Shown: piece by piece, positions 1-7,500 of the stretch | How positions within the stretch are numbered: position 1 is the stretch's first letter | How the letters are laid out: every line of letters starts with the position of its first letter | NCBI RefSeq assembly: GCF_020966755.1 | Contig: NZ_JAJKFT010000010.1 | Location: 62,001-126,000 of the forward strand | DNA: 64,000 nucleotides | Source: Blastopirellula sediminis | GTDB lineage: Bacteria; Planctomycetota; Planctomycetia; Pirellulales; Pirellulaceae | Reading direction: 5' to 3' | Position numbers and translations under genes: made by a program | Notes under the pieces: model-generated | What the model was told of the DNA's origin: nothing | Database searches by the model: none | The model's input: the letters and a program-made list of their open reading frames with translations, nothing else

Positions 1-512
1 ACGTAGGCGAACCCCATTAACAGGACGGCGAAGAAAACGCCGATGTCGGCCAAACAGGTCCACAAAAGCGAGCGGGCGCCATCGCGCACCGTATTGGTCG
101 AAACGGTCCCGGCGGCGACTTCGTCATTCAGCGATTCGGGCAAACCGAACTCGCGATGCAAACCGATGACCGCCGGCGCGAGGGTCACTCCATTCTCCAC
201 GCTCTCGTTGACCACCGGAGCGCTCGGATCGGACAGCTGCGCCGACTTCCCAAAGACAACCGCCCAAGGAAAGAAGAACGCGACTTCGACGTCGAAGATG
301 ATGAACAGCAGCGCGACCACATAAAAACGAAGGTCGAACTGAACGAAGCTCGAGCCGATGGTCGGTTCGCCGCACTCGTAGATTTCCTGCTTTTCCTCGC
401 TCGGATTGTTGGGGCGCAAAAACATCCCCAACACGATATTGAAGAGGACGAACCCCATACCGACGCCGCCAAACAACAGCAGGTAGCCGACGATCGTCGT
501 AGAAAGTGTCAT
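1..512 (-). CDS. nuoA: NADH-quinone oxidoreductase subunit A (3' end outside window)
   Basis: This is a membrane subunit of respiratory complex I, which moves electrons from NADH to quinone and pumps protons. About 170 codons are visible from the ATG at 512, and the frame stays open to the left edge. The protein starts with a hydrophobic helix, followed by a YECGEP segment and a FDLRFYVVALLFIIFDVE stretch, the family hallmark with its conserved acidic residues. A third helix (TCLADIGVFFAVLLMGFAYV) reaches the edge. The loop between helices two and three (about residues 90-145) is longer than in the E. coli protein. The next subunit genes (nuoB onward) would be expected further left. Confidence 0.93.
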   Translation of the reverse strand, partial: MTLSTTIVGYLLLFGGVGMGFVLFNIVLGMFLRPNNPSEEKQEIYECGEPTIGSSFVQFDLRFYVVALLFIIFDVEVAFFFPWAVVFGKSAQLSDPSAPVVNESVENGVTLAPAVIGLHREFGLPESLNDEVAAGTVSTNTVRDGARSLLWTCLADIGVFFAVLLMGFAY

Positions 513-699
513 TAGGAGTCCAGCGAGGGCGAATTAAACTTGCTTCGCCCGGGGCGTCGATCACCGCGACAAGATCGCCGCAAAGATCGCTACCAGCGGG
601 AGAAGCAATTCAACCCGGATTGTAGAACTACCGGGATTCAATGCAACTAGCCGGCGCTGACGGGTCGCGAATTTCCCGCGGCAGAATGGCGGCCTTCGC
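513..699. other. Spacer between nuoA and the DUF2203 gene
   Basis: This 187-bp spacer lies upstream of nuoA and downstream of the DUF2203 gene, both on the minus strand. It should hold the nuoA promoter. I see no RNA gene, repeat or clear terminator in it. Confidence 0.5.
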
Positions 700-1143
700 C
701 TAGTTCTCGACGACGCAATCGGTCGTGATCGGCTGGCGCCCCGCGAAGCCGGCGTCCATATCGTGCCAATGCGACACGGTCGGCTCGCCTAACTTCCAGC
801 AAAGATAGACCGACTTGCCATTGATGACCGCCGGGAAGTCGACCAGACCTTCCGGGCCGCTCTTCGGTTCGACGCCCAGATCGCGAAGTTCTTCAACGTA
901 GCTCTGCAGCCGTTCCGAATCGCTTTGCAATTCGTCCTTCACCAACCGCAATTCTTCCGCATAAACGCGCGGCGCATTGTCATAGTTGGCCCGACGCTCC
1001 AGGTCGACGATCCGTTCGCGGCGCGAGATCACGTCGCGCGAGAGTTCAACGATATCCGCCACGATCGCCGACACAAGCGGCAACATCGCGTTCGCCTGGG
1101 CAACCGTGAATACGCGAACCGACGGAGCGGAGGATGAAGTCAT
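700..1143 (-). CDS. DUF2203 family protein
   Basis: A 147-residue cytoplasmic protein of unknown function. The N-terminal half begins with [13 protein letters not shown] and continues as charged helices likely to form a coiled coil (residues about 30-90). The C-terminal part carries the family signature: DFPAVINGK, then YLCWKLGEP, then [15 protein letters not shown]. The invariant Cys, Trp and His residues suggest a metal or ligand site, but no activity is established. It lies between nuoI and nuoA on the same strand, with spacers of more than 100 bp on both sides, so cotranscription is uncertain. Confidence 0.85.
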   Translation of the reverse strand: MTSSSAPSVRVFTVAQANAMLPLVSAIVADIVELSRDVISRRERIVDLERRANYDNAPRVYAEELRLVKDELQSDSERLQSYVEELRDLGVEPKSGPEGLVDFPAVINGKSVYLCWKLGEPTVSHWHDMDAGFAGRQPITTDCVVEN

Positions 1144-1259
1144 CGAAAAACCCGATCGCTGTTCAAGACAAGACTGACTTACCCAAGTCTAAGCCTCGTT
1201 AACGGACTTGAAAAGCGACCTACCGCGCTTTCTTGAGCGGAGAGCCGAAGGTAACGATT

Positions 1260-1787
1260 CTATTGATTGGGACCACCGTGGACCGGCTGGACGATTACCT
1301 TCGACTCGGCGACGGCCGTCGGATTCAAGGTGCTTCTCCCCCAGGCGATCTCGACCGGCAGACGCGAGAAATCGACGATCGCCCCGTCACGGCTATAGCT
1401 GCTCAGGTCGAGCGTCCCCCCCATGAAAATACAGTCGACCGGGCAGGGCTCGACGCAAAGTGCGCAAAACATGCACTTCGTGTAGTCGATCGTAAAGCCG
1501 GTAACGGCAAACCCCTTCGCCCCTTCGACCCGCTCTTTGCCAATGTAGATGCAGTCGACCGGGCAAGCTTTCGCACATTGGTCGCAGGCAATGCAGGTCG
1601 TCAGGTCAAAACGGTGAAAGCCGCGATAGCGGGGCGAGACATGGACCGGGAGTTCGGGATACTCGTAGTGCTCGGTAAACGCCTTGCGGTTTTTATCGTA
1701 AGTGCTGAACCAATAACGAATTGTAATGGACAGACCTTGGGCGACCGTCACTACCGCGGCGTAGACGTTGCGGAACCAGGTCAACAT
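1260..1787 (-). CDS. nuoI: NADH-quinone oxidoreductase subunit I
   Basis: This peripheral-arm subunit of complex I carries two [4Fe-4S] clusters that relay electrons towards the quinone site. Both ferredoxin motifs are visible: CIACDQCAKACPVDCI and CMFCALCVEPCPVDCI. The N terminus (residues 1-30) is an amphipathic/hydrophobic stretch typical of the membrane-facing end. At 175 residues it has normal length. An AAGGAG ribosome binding site lies about 11 nt before the ATG. In most genomes nuoI lies between nuoH and nuoJ. Here it stands alone, separated from nuoA by a DUF2203 gene, so complex I genes are dispersed. Confidence 0.95.
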   Translation of the reverse strand: MLTWFRNVYAAVVTVAQGLSITIRYWFSTYDKNRKAFTEHYEYPELPVHVSPRYRGFHRFDLTTCIACDQCAKACPVDCIYIGKERVEGAKGFAVTGFTIDYTKCMFCALCVEPCPVDCIFMGGTLDLSSYSRDGAIVDFSRLPVEIAWGRSTLNPTAVAESKVIVQPVHGGPNQ

Positions 1788-2365
1788 GACGGATGCATCT
1801 CCTTACCCGTATTACAGCGAGCGCGCCCTCAAGATATCGCCATTAGGGTCAACTGTCACGCGTGGACCGGACAAAATGCGACGATTAATCGGGCTCAATT
1901 GATTCGTACGCAAAAGGCCTTTGGCGGGCCAGCGCAAACTCGCAAGATCAACTGTAGCAATAACTTAGCAGTTTGCCGCCTGGATAATCCTGGAGAACTG
2001 GCGAAGCGCGGCGATTTGTACTAAATGTGCTTTTCCCCTGAAAAAGATTCCAGGTTTTCCTCCGAATGGGCGAGCGCCGTCGCTTGACGACGCACTTTTA
2101 GCACGTAGAGTGAAGGGGAAGCGTGTATGCGCACAGGCCGTGCGACGCCTGAGAAGATCGCCTTGGCGCCTGTTGGCTTTCGGCCCCGGCTGATCGGAAT
2201 TCTTCAGATTTGAATTCCATCAACTGCGGCCGAACCGATTCGGTTCACCAACGATCCAGGTAATTTAACGCAGTCGGGTTTGCCCATCAAGCGCCCGACA
2301 AAACCCAGTCGCCAAAAATCGTTCACTCCCCGGTGCTACAACTGGCGACAGTGGAGAAGTAGGAA
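1788..2365. other. Divergent intergenic region between nuoI and csrA
   Basis: This 578-bp region contains no convincing gene. Small open frames here lack ribosome sites and recognisable sequence. It must hold the nuoI promoter (leftward) and the csrA promoter (rightward). The long stretch before csrA could be a 5' leader, but I do not recognise a structured regulatory RNA. Confidence 0.5.
2084..2111 (+). promoter_or_regulatory. Possible sigma70-type promoter upstream of csrA
   Basis: TTGACG at 2084-2089 and TAGAGT at 2106-2111 are separated by 16 bp and point towards csrA about 250 bp downstream. The match is by eye only, and planctomycete promoters are poorly defined. Confidence 0.3.
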
Positions 2366-2575
2366 ATGTTGGTTCTCTCAAGGAAAAAGAACGAAAGTAT
2401 TGTCATTAACAATGACATTACGATCGTGGTCGTGGAAATTCGCGGCGACAAGGTACGCCTGGGCGTAGAAGCTCCCAAGGAAGTCCCGGTGCATCGCCGC
2501 GAAGTTTATGATGCGATTCTTCGCAACGAGGCCCAGGAAAAAGCGGGCGCCGATTCGCCCAGTTCCGAAGGCTAG
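2366..2575 (+). CDS. csrA: Carbon storage regulator CsrA
   Basis: A 69-residue RNA-binding post-transcriptional regulator that binds GGA motifs in mRNA leaders to control translation and stability. The start [12 protein letters not shown] is the first beta strand with the conserved RNA-contacting residues. The sequence continues with [35 protein letters not shown], the full core including the GVEAP and VHRREV segments. Length is typical. AGTAGGAA lies directly before the ATG, and it contains a GGA that could allow autoregulation (inference). The gene stands alone, between nuoI (divergent) and tRNA-Glu. Confidence 0.96.
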   Translation: MLVLSRKKNESIVINNDITIVVVEIRGDKVRLGVEAPKEVPVHRREVYDAILRNEAQEKAGADSPSSEG

Positions 2576-2745
2576 TTGTGAGGTTTTACGCGTTGTAAAT
2601 TTCCGCTGCGATACTGCACTCTGTGCCGTATTTTTTCCCGTTTCTTGCCCGAACCATCTTCTTTTTTCCGCATCTACCCAGATAAAGCCGTCTCCCGCCT
2701 TCACACAGTTGGGACGAGACGCTATTTTAGACCTTTTCGCCTAGG

Positions 2746-2818
2746 GGCCCCATCGTCTAGTGGCCTAGGACTCCGGCCTTTCACGCCGGCAACACGGGTT
2801 CGAACCCCGTTGGGGTCA
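2746..2818 (+). tRNA. tRNA-Glu (anticodon UUC)
   Basis: A 73-nt cloverleaf can be folded by hand. The acceptor stem pairs GGCCCCA with TGGGGTC (one G-T pair). The anticodon stem CCGGC/GCCGG holds the loop CTTTCAC, giving anticodon TTC for Glu. The T arm is ACGGG/CCCGT with the loop TTCGAAC, and the discriminator base is A. CCA is not encoded. An intrinsic terminator follows immediately. Confidence 0.96.
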
Positions 2819-2821
2819 CTC

Positions 2822-2859
2822 AAAAAATAGCCCTTCTCCACGAGAGGGGCTATTTTTTT
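2822..2859 (+). terminator. Intrinsic terminator after tRNA-Glu
   Basis: The arms AAAATAGCCCTTCTC and GAGAGGGGCTATTTT form a long hairpin with one G-T pair and a 4-nt loop, followed by a T run. It starts a few bases after the tRNA. The A/T flanks are symmetrical, so it could work in both directions. Confidence 0.88.
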
Positions 2860-2922
2860 GCGCTTGTCGGCTACAACTCTAAAACAGCGAAAACAGCCCT
2901 CCCTGTAGCCCCTCGATCGACC

Positions 2923-3942
2923 ATGAAATACGACGCACTCCTCGTTCAGTCGTTTGGCGGCCCGGAAGGTCCGGATGACGTCATTCCATTCTTGGAGAAC
3001 GTCCTCCGCGGTCGCAACATCCCCCGCGAGCGTCTGCTTGAAGTCGCTGAACATTACCAGCATTTCGGCGGCGTCAGCCCGATCAACCAACAAAACCGCG
3101 ACCTGATCGCCGCTCTCGAAGTCGAACTGAAAGAGCACGGCATCGACCTCCCGATCTATTGGGGCAATCGCAACTGGTCCCCTTACCTGGTCGATACCCT
3201 GACCCAGATGAAAAACGATGGCGTTAAACAGGCGCTCGTCTTCGTCACGTCGGTCTTCAGCTCCTACTCCGGCTGCCGGCAATATCGCGAGGACATCGCC
3301 AAAGCCCAGGACGAAATCGGCGCAGGGGCTCCCCGCTGCGACAAGATCCGGACCTACTTCAATCACCCCGGCTTCATCGAAACGATGACCGCCTGCGTCG
3401 AGGAGTCGCTCGATCAAATTCCGGCCGAACGGCGCGATGCGGCGGAACTGGTCTTCACCGCTCACAGCATTCCGCTCGGCATGGCGGACAACTGCAACTA
3501 CGTCAAACAGTTGGAAGAAAGCTGCCGTTTGGTGAGCGAAGCGACCGGTCACGCCAAGTGGCGCTTGGTTTACCAAAGCCGTAGCGGCCCGCCGACGCAA
3601 CCTTGGCTCGAACCGGACGTTTGCGACGTCATTCGCGAACTTGCCGCCGCCGGCGAAACCGACGTGATCGTCTCGCCGATCGGTTTTATCTCGGATCACA
3701 TGGAAGTCTTGTTCGATCTCGATACCGAAGCGAAAGACGCGGCCGAAGAAGTCGGACTCAACTTTATTCGCAGCGGAACGGCCGGCGTTCGCCCGCGCTT
3801 CATTCAGATGATTCGCGAGTTGATTGAAGAGCGACTCGATTCGAGCCAACCGAAACTGGCCGTCGGAACGATGGCCCCCTCGCACGACTTTTGTCCCGCC
3901 GATTGCTGCTTGTACACGCCGCAGCGGCCACGTCCCGGTTAA
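2923..3942 (+). CDS. hemH: Ferrochelatase family protein
   Basis: It inserts Fe2+ into a porphyrin in the last part of heme synthesis. The 339 residues cover the whole family: N-terminal LLVQSFGGPEGPDDVIPFLENV, the GGVSPIN substrate motif, and VFTAHSIPLGMAD with the presumed catalytic His. The TAHSIP form resembles Gram-positive-type enzymes, several of which act on coproporphyrin III, so the substrate (protoporphyrin or coproporphyrin) is open. The C terminus has three cysteines (324, 328, 329) in CPADCC, which could contribute to an Fe-S cluster like those in some ferrochelatases (inference). An aldo/keto reductase gene follows after 22 bp. Confidence 0.93.
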   Translation: MKYDALLVQSFGGPEGPDDVIPFLENVLRGRNIPRERLLEVAEHYQHFGGVSPINQQNRDLIAALEVELKEHGIDLPIYWGNRNWSPYLVDTLTQMKNDGVKQALVFVTSVFSSYSGCRQYREDIAKAQDEIGAGAPRCDKIRTYFNHPGFIETMTACVEESLDQIPAERRDAAELVFTAHSIPLGMADNCNYVKQLEESCRLVSEATGHAKWRLVYQSRSGPPTQPWLEPDVCDVIRELAAAGETDVIVSPIGFISDHMEVLFDLDTEAKDAAEEVGLNFIRSGTAGVRPRFIQMIRELIEERLDSSQPKLAVGTMAPSHDFCPADCCLYTPQRPRPG

Positions 3943-3964
3943 CGCAACCCCAGGGTGACGCAAC

Positions 3965-4927
3965 ATGGAACGCCGTCAAATCGCCGACACTTCGCTGTAC
4001 GTCTCGCCCGTCGCGCTCGGTTGCTGGCCCCTGACCGGCATGACCAGCCCCGGCGTTACCGAAGCGGACAGTCGCGCCACCGTCGCCGCGGCGCTCGACC
4101 TGGGGATCAACTTCTTCGACACAGCCTTCGCCTACGGCGCCGCCGGCGAAAGCGAACGCTACATCGCCGAAGTGATTGCTGAGCGTCGCGACGAATACGT
4201 CATCGCCACCAAGGCCGGGCTTCACTGGAAAGACGGCAAACAGCAGCGCGACGCTCGCCCCGACACGATCCGCCGCGAAGTCGCAGAGTCGCTACGCCGT
4301 CTGAAGTCCGACCGAGTCGAGATCCTCTATCTGCACGCCCCGGACCGAAGCACGCCGATCGAAGAAACCGCCGCCACGTTTCGTCATCTGCAAGAGCAAG
4401 GCGCGGCGATCGCCATCGGGGTGTCGAATCTTACGCTGAGCGAAACGATCGAGTTTCACCAGGTCTGCCCGATTCAGATCATTCAGCCCCCGTACAACAT
4501 GCTGTTTCGTGGGGCCGAAGTCGACCTGATTCCGTGGTGTCGCGAAAACAACGTCGCGGTCGCTTGTTATTGGCCGCTGATGAAGGGCCTGCTCGCCGGC
4601 AAAATGACGCTCGATCAAAAGTTCGAATCGTTCGACAGCCGCCCGAAGTATCCATGTTTTCGGGGCGAAGAGTACGCCAAGAACCTGGAACTGGTCGAAA
4701 AGCTGCGGGCCATGGCCGAACGGATCGGCAAGACCGTTTCGCAGCTCGTCATTCGTTGGACGATCGATCAGCCGGGCGTCACCGCAGCCCTGTGCGGAGC
4801 CAAACGGGTCGATCAGCTAGAAGAGAACGCGGGCGCACTCGACTGGGAATTGTCGTTGGCCGAAGAAGCGGAAATCGCACTCCTCTTGCGCGACCGCGGC
4901 ATGCCGTACGTCGTCGCCACCGAATAG
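3965..4927 (+). CDS. Aldo/keto reductase
   Basis: A 320-residue NAD(P)H-dependent oxidoreductase with a TIM-barrel fold. Landmarks are the N-terminal strand with LGCWPLTG, the GINFFDTAFAYG segment with the catalytic Asp and Tyr, the Lys in VIATKAGLHW, and the LYLHAPD segment with a His at the usual position. The C-terminal cofactor region (ALCGAKRVDQLEENAGAL) is present. It resembles the YajO/general stress protein 69 group. The substrate cannot be inferred. It lies between hemH (22 bp) and the pyroglutamyl peptidase gene (12 bp), so cotranscription is likely. Confidence 0.9.
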   Translation: MERRQIADTSLYVSPVALGCWPLTGMTSPGVTEADSRATVAAALDLGINFFDTAFAYGAAGESERYIAEVIAERRDEYVIATKAGLHWKDGKQQRDARPDTIRREVAESLRRLKSDRVEILYLHAPDRSTPIEETAATFRHLQEQGAAIAIGVSNLTLSETIEFHQVCPIQIIQPPYNMLFRGAEVDLIPWCRENNVAVACYWPLMKGLLAGKMTLDQKFESFDSRPKYPCFRGEEYAKNLELVEKLRAMAERIGKTVSQLVIRWTIDQPGVTAALCGAKRVDQLEENAGALDWELSLAEEAEIALLLRDRGMPYVVATE

Positions 4928-4939
4928 CGAGTCACGCGG

Positions 4940-5533
4940 ATGAAACGGATCCTGGTCACCGGCTTTGAGCCCTTCGGCGAACTCGCCACCAACTGCACCG
5001 AGCTGGCGCTGCGCGAGTTGACGCTGGCCGATCTGGCGCCTGACTTCGAAGTAGAACAAATCATCCTACCCGTCGACTACGCCGCCGCCGGTGCCCAACT
5101 CGCCGATCTCTATCGCGAAAAGTCGTACGCCGCGACGCTCCACTTCGGCCAGTCCGGCAAGGCACGTCAGGCCGAGTTCGAGATGTTCGCGATCAATTGG
5201 AAACATGTCGGCGCCGCCGAACCCGGCCCGCTCGACCAGGCCGGTCCACATGCGTTTCGCACCGGTCTCGATCATCCGAGTTGGCTCGACGCAATGCGTG
5301 CGGCCGACGTCCAAGGGGAACTCAGCTTTCACGCCGGCACCTATCTCTGCAACGCGGTTTACTACTGGAGCCTGCAGCAGAGCGAGCAGATCGGCAATCC
5401 TGGCCACGCTCTCTTTGTGCATGTTCCCTTGGCGGCCGAACAGGGTCCGCTCGCCTCAGGCGAATGGCCGGTCGCGCGGATTCAGACGATGATGGCGGCG
5501 ACGTTCGTTTGGTTGGCGGATCAGGTCGCGTAG
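4940..5533 (+). CDS. pcp: Pyroglutamyl-peptidase I (family C15)
   Basis: A cytoplasmic cysteine peptidase that removes N-terminal pyroglutamate. It has the N-terminal GFEPFG motif (residues 8-13). The catalytic triad fits Glu81 (EMFAINW), Cys137 (GTYLCNAVYYWSL) and His161 (FVHVPL). At 197 residues it is slightly short for the family (about 200-215). It is the third gene of a compact same-strand run. A GTAGGGCAGG-type repeat half follows 10 bp after its stop. Confidence 0.92.
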   Translation: MKRILVTGFEPFGELATNCTELALRELTLADLAPDFEVEQIILPVDYAAAGAQLADLYREKSYAATLHFGQSGKARQAEFEMFAINWKHVGAAEPGPLDQAGPHAFRTGLDHPSWLDAMRAADVQGELSFHAGTYLCNAVYYWSLQQSEQIGNPGHALFVHVPLAAEQGPLASGEWPVARIQTMMAATFVWLADQVA

Positions 5534-5543
5534 CGGTATAGGC

Positions 5544-5564
5544 GTAGGGCAGGCCGTGCCTGCC
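5544..5564 (+). repeat. Single arm of the GTAGGGCAGG palindromic repeat
   Basis: These 21 bases are identical to each arm of the hairpin inside the ATPase gene at 21607-21674. No second arm follows here, so it is a solo or decayed copy, placed just after the pyroglutamyl-peptidase stop codon. Confidence 0.8.
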
Positions 5565-5871
5565 GATGTTTCGCACCAGAATCTTATGGGTGCCCCCCCA
5601 AAAAAATTTATGTATTCGCGAGTTCCGCCATGTATTGCCGGAAGTTGGTCAGCCATTCACCTCCCACGAAGACCCGGCGCAAACGTGATGTCGAAGTAAA
5701 AAAGCTACAAGAATTGACGCCAATCCGCCCGCCCCCTAAAATAACTATCCCCTCAAAATGTACCTGTTCGACTACGCGGAGGCACCATCTCGCATCAAGT
5801 CGCCGAGCAACGACTTCAATCAATGAGACATACAAAGGCGAGCCAGACAGTTCCTAACGGAGTGCGTGATT
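5565..5871. other. AT-richer spacer before the caspase-like gene
   Basis: About 300 bp without a convincing gene. Open frames on both strands (for example 5608-5835 minus) lack ribosome sites and recognisable sequence. Base composition turns AT-richer towards 5870 and stays so through the following gene. Confidence 0.5.
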
Positions 5872-7167
5872 ATGAAGATGCATGCGTTTCAGATTTGCTG
5901 TCTTACGGGTTTTATCTCAGCATTTACGTGCGTACTTTCCTATGGTCAAGAAGCGCCGCCGATACCGTTGGTCGCCCATAGGGACGCTAACGGAATCGCA
6001 ATTGAATATCGCCTTGGCGTCCAAGGTGAGTTCAGCCAAGCAGGAGGATTGAAAATAAGTTGGGTCGATGATAACGGGCCATGTCAATGGATGAGGGCTG
6101 AGCAGGGAAACGGGTACTCAGCGCTTCAGGTGGGCGACACCATTCTGAGTGTCGACGATACCATCCTTAGGACTCTTGATCAGACGCGGAAGTTGGTTAC
6201 TCAGGGAGCAATCGACAACTCTGGAACAGTTCGCGTTACCGTGGTGGACGAAACGACGAAACGTCGTTCTCGATATATTGTTTCCCCTACTCGGCTGAAG
6301 TTCTTACCCGAAGCCAAAAGAAAGATACCTGAAAACATTCGCGCTAGCGGCGTGCGCATGATAATTGTAGGACAATCGTCCGATCCGGACATTGGTGTCG
6401 CGGTCGAGACAAGCGTCGGCAAACTGATCTCTCTTCTGGAATTTGATCGCAACAGGATCGTAAATCGCGACTTAATGCCGTTTGGAGAATCCGTCGCCCT
6501 ACCAGAACTAAAGGAAATTGCGTTGCTTACAGGCGACCAGGCCGCCGCAGGGACGATTGTTCAGACTATTCGAAATATGAACGTCCAGCCCACCGAAGCA
6601 TTTGTATTTTTCTATTTTGGTCATGGCGCTTTTAGGCCGAATGCTCAGCCGGACGACCCGTCTGGTGGTCATTATTTCGCAATGCGTAACACCACGGGTT
6701 CGGACCTGCCCAGAACAGTGGTAGCGAAGGAAATATGGAAAAAGGGCGCAAGACTTTCGGTACTGATTTCGGACTCATGCAACGTCGAGGCTCCAATCGT
6801 ATCACCTTACTATCCGCCGCAAGACTCATATTCGGGCGACAATTGGGCGCTCGGAAATCTTTTCCTCGACCATGCTGGAGGGATAGATATAAACAGCGCT
6901 TCACGAAATTCATTTGGCTGGGCCGACGACGGAACAGGCTTGTGGTTTACGCATGCATTCTGTCAAGTCGCCGACCCAACTAAATACGGCGACGCGGATT
7001 TTGTGGGATGGGGTACTTTTTTGATGCACGTCGCGAGCGTTTCCGACGCATATTTTCAAGAGAGGAAAAGGGGCGCTCCTAACAATCAAGCATTAAGCGA
7101 GCAAGAAAACTTACTGCCTGAAGCGTTCAATATCAGCTTGATCCGCACCGATGGCAAAAACTATTAA
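5872..7167 (+). CDS. Secreted PDZ-caspase-like (C14) protein
   Basis: A 431-residue exported protein. The ATG at 5872 is preferred because CGGAG lies about 10 nt upstream; in-frame GTG 5866 and ATG 5878 are alternatives. Numbering from 5866, residues 1-28 are a signal peptide ending SYGQEA and residues 61-143 look like a PDZ domain (ALQVGDTILSVDD). Residues 160-400 are caspase-like: the YFGHG motif puts the catalytic His at 253, and SDSCN puts the catalytic Cys at 305. Both catalytic residues are therefore present. Such proteases cleave after basic or acidic residues, but the specificity here is unknown. The gene is AT-richer than its neighbours and flanked by repeats, which suggests recent acquisition (inference). 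Confidence 0.82.
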   Translation: MKMHAFQICCLTGFISAFTCVLSYGQEAPPIPLVAHRDANGIAIEYRLGVQGEFSQAGGLKISWVDDNGPCQWMRAEQGNGYSALQVGDTILSVDDTILRTLDQTRKLVTQGAIDNSGTVRVTVVDETTKRRSRYIVSPTRLKFLPEAKRKIPENIRASGVRMIIVGQSSDPDIGVAVETSVGKLISLLEFDRNRIVNRDLMPFGESVALPELKEIALLTGDQAAAGTIVQTIRNMNVQPTEAFVFFYFGHGAFRPNAQPDDPSGGHYFAMRNTTGSDLPRTVVAKEIWKKGARLSVLISDSCNVEAPIVSPYYPPQDSYSGDNWALGNLFLDHAGGIDINSASRNSFGWADDGTGLWFTHAFCQVADPTKYGDADFVGWGTFLMHVASVSDAYFQERKRGAPNNQALSEQENLLPEAFNISLIRTDGKNY

Positions 7168-7405
7168 TAATCCCCTACGAGCCATGACCGGGCAACACGC
7201 CGTGAAACTGGCGAACATCAAGTAGGTCAGAGAGAGCACTTTTCACATGGCGAATACTTGGAGGAGCGATCGAGAAAGCCGGGGGCGTTTGCCTGAAAAC
7301 GCGTCGTTGCTCGGCATACGAGTGATAAATGCTCAGTCAACTTGGTTCCACGCATTCGCGAGAGATCGCAGGCGGTATCCAGTCCTACGGTTACTTGCGA
7401 ACGCA
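7168..7405. other. Spacer after the caspase-like gene
   Basis: I see no gene or RNA in this stretch. It ends at a repeat arm and a bidirectional terminator that separate the caspase-like gene from the convergent chemotaxis receptor gene. Confidence 0.5.
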
Positions 7406-7429
7406 TTCCCTCGCTTGCGCTGCGGGCTA
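7406..7429 (-). repeat. Solo arm of the TAGCCCG-type palindromic repeat
   Basis: TTCCCTCGCTTGCGCTGCGG followed by GCTA matches the outer part of the right arm of the 178-bp inverted repeat (about 22475-22498). On the minus strand it reads TAGCCCGCAGCGCAAGCGAG followed by GGAA. It lies between convergent genes. Confidence 0.8.
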
Positions 7430-7440
7430 GTGTCGGAATA

Positions 7441-7474
7441 AAAAAAACGCCGCTTGGGTGAGCGGCGTTTTTTT
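7441..7474. terminator. Bidirectional intrinsic terminator
   Basis: The stem ACGCCGCT/AGCGGCGT with the loop TGGGTG is flanked by seven A on the left and seven T on the right. It can serve the rightward caspase-like gene and the leftward chemoreceptor gene. Confidence 0.92.
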
Positions 7475-7500
7475 GTTTCGCTTTTTGCGAAGTTCGTCGC

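Noticed and set aside
2722-3966. A 414-codon minus-strand open frame opposite the ferrochelatase and the tRNA.
   Set aside because: It covers the tRNA and terminator as well as hemH, which is not plausible for a real gene.
5608-5835. A 75-codon frame on the minus strand and another on the plus strand between the peptidase and the caspase-like gene.
   Set aside because: Neither has a ribosome site or recognisable sequence, and both overlap DNA adjacent to a repeat.
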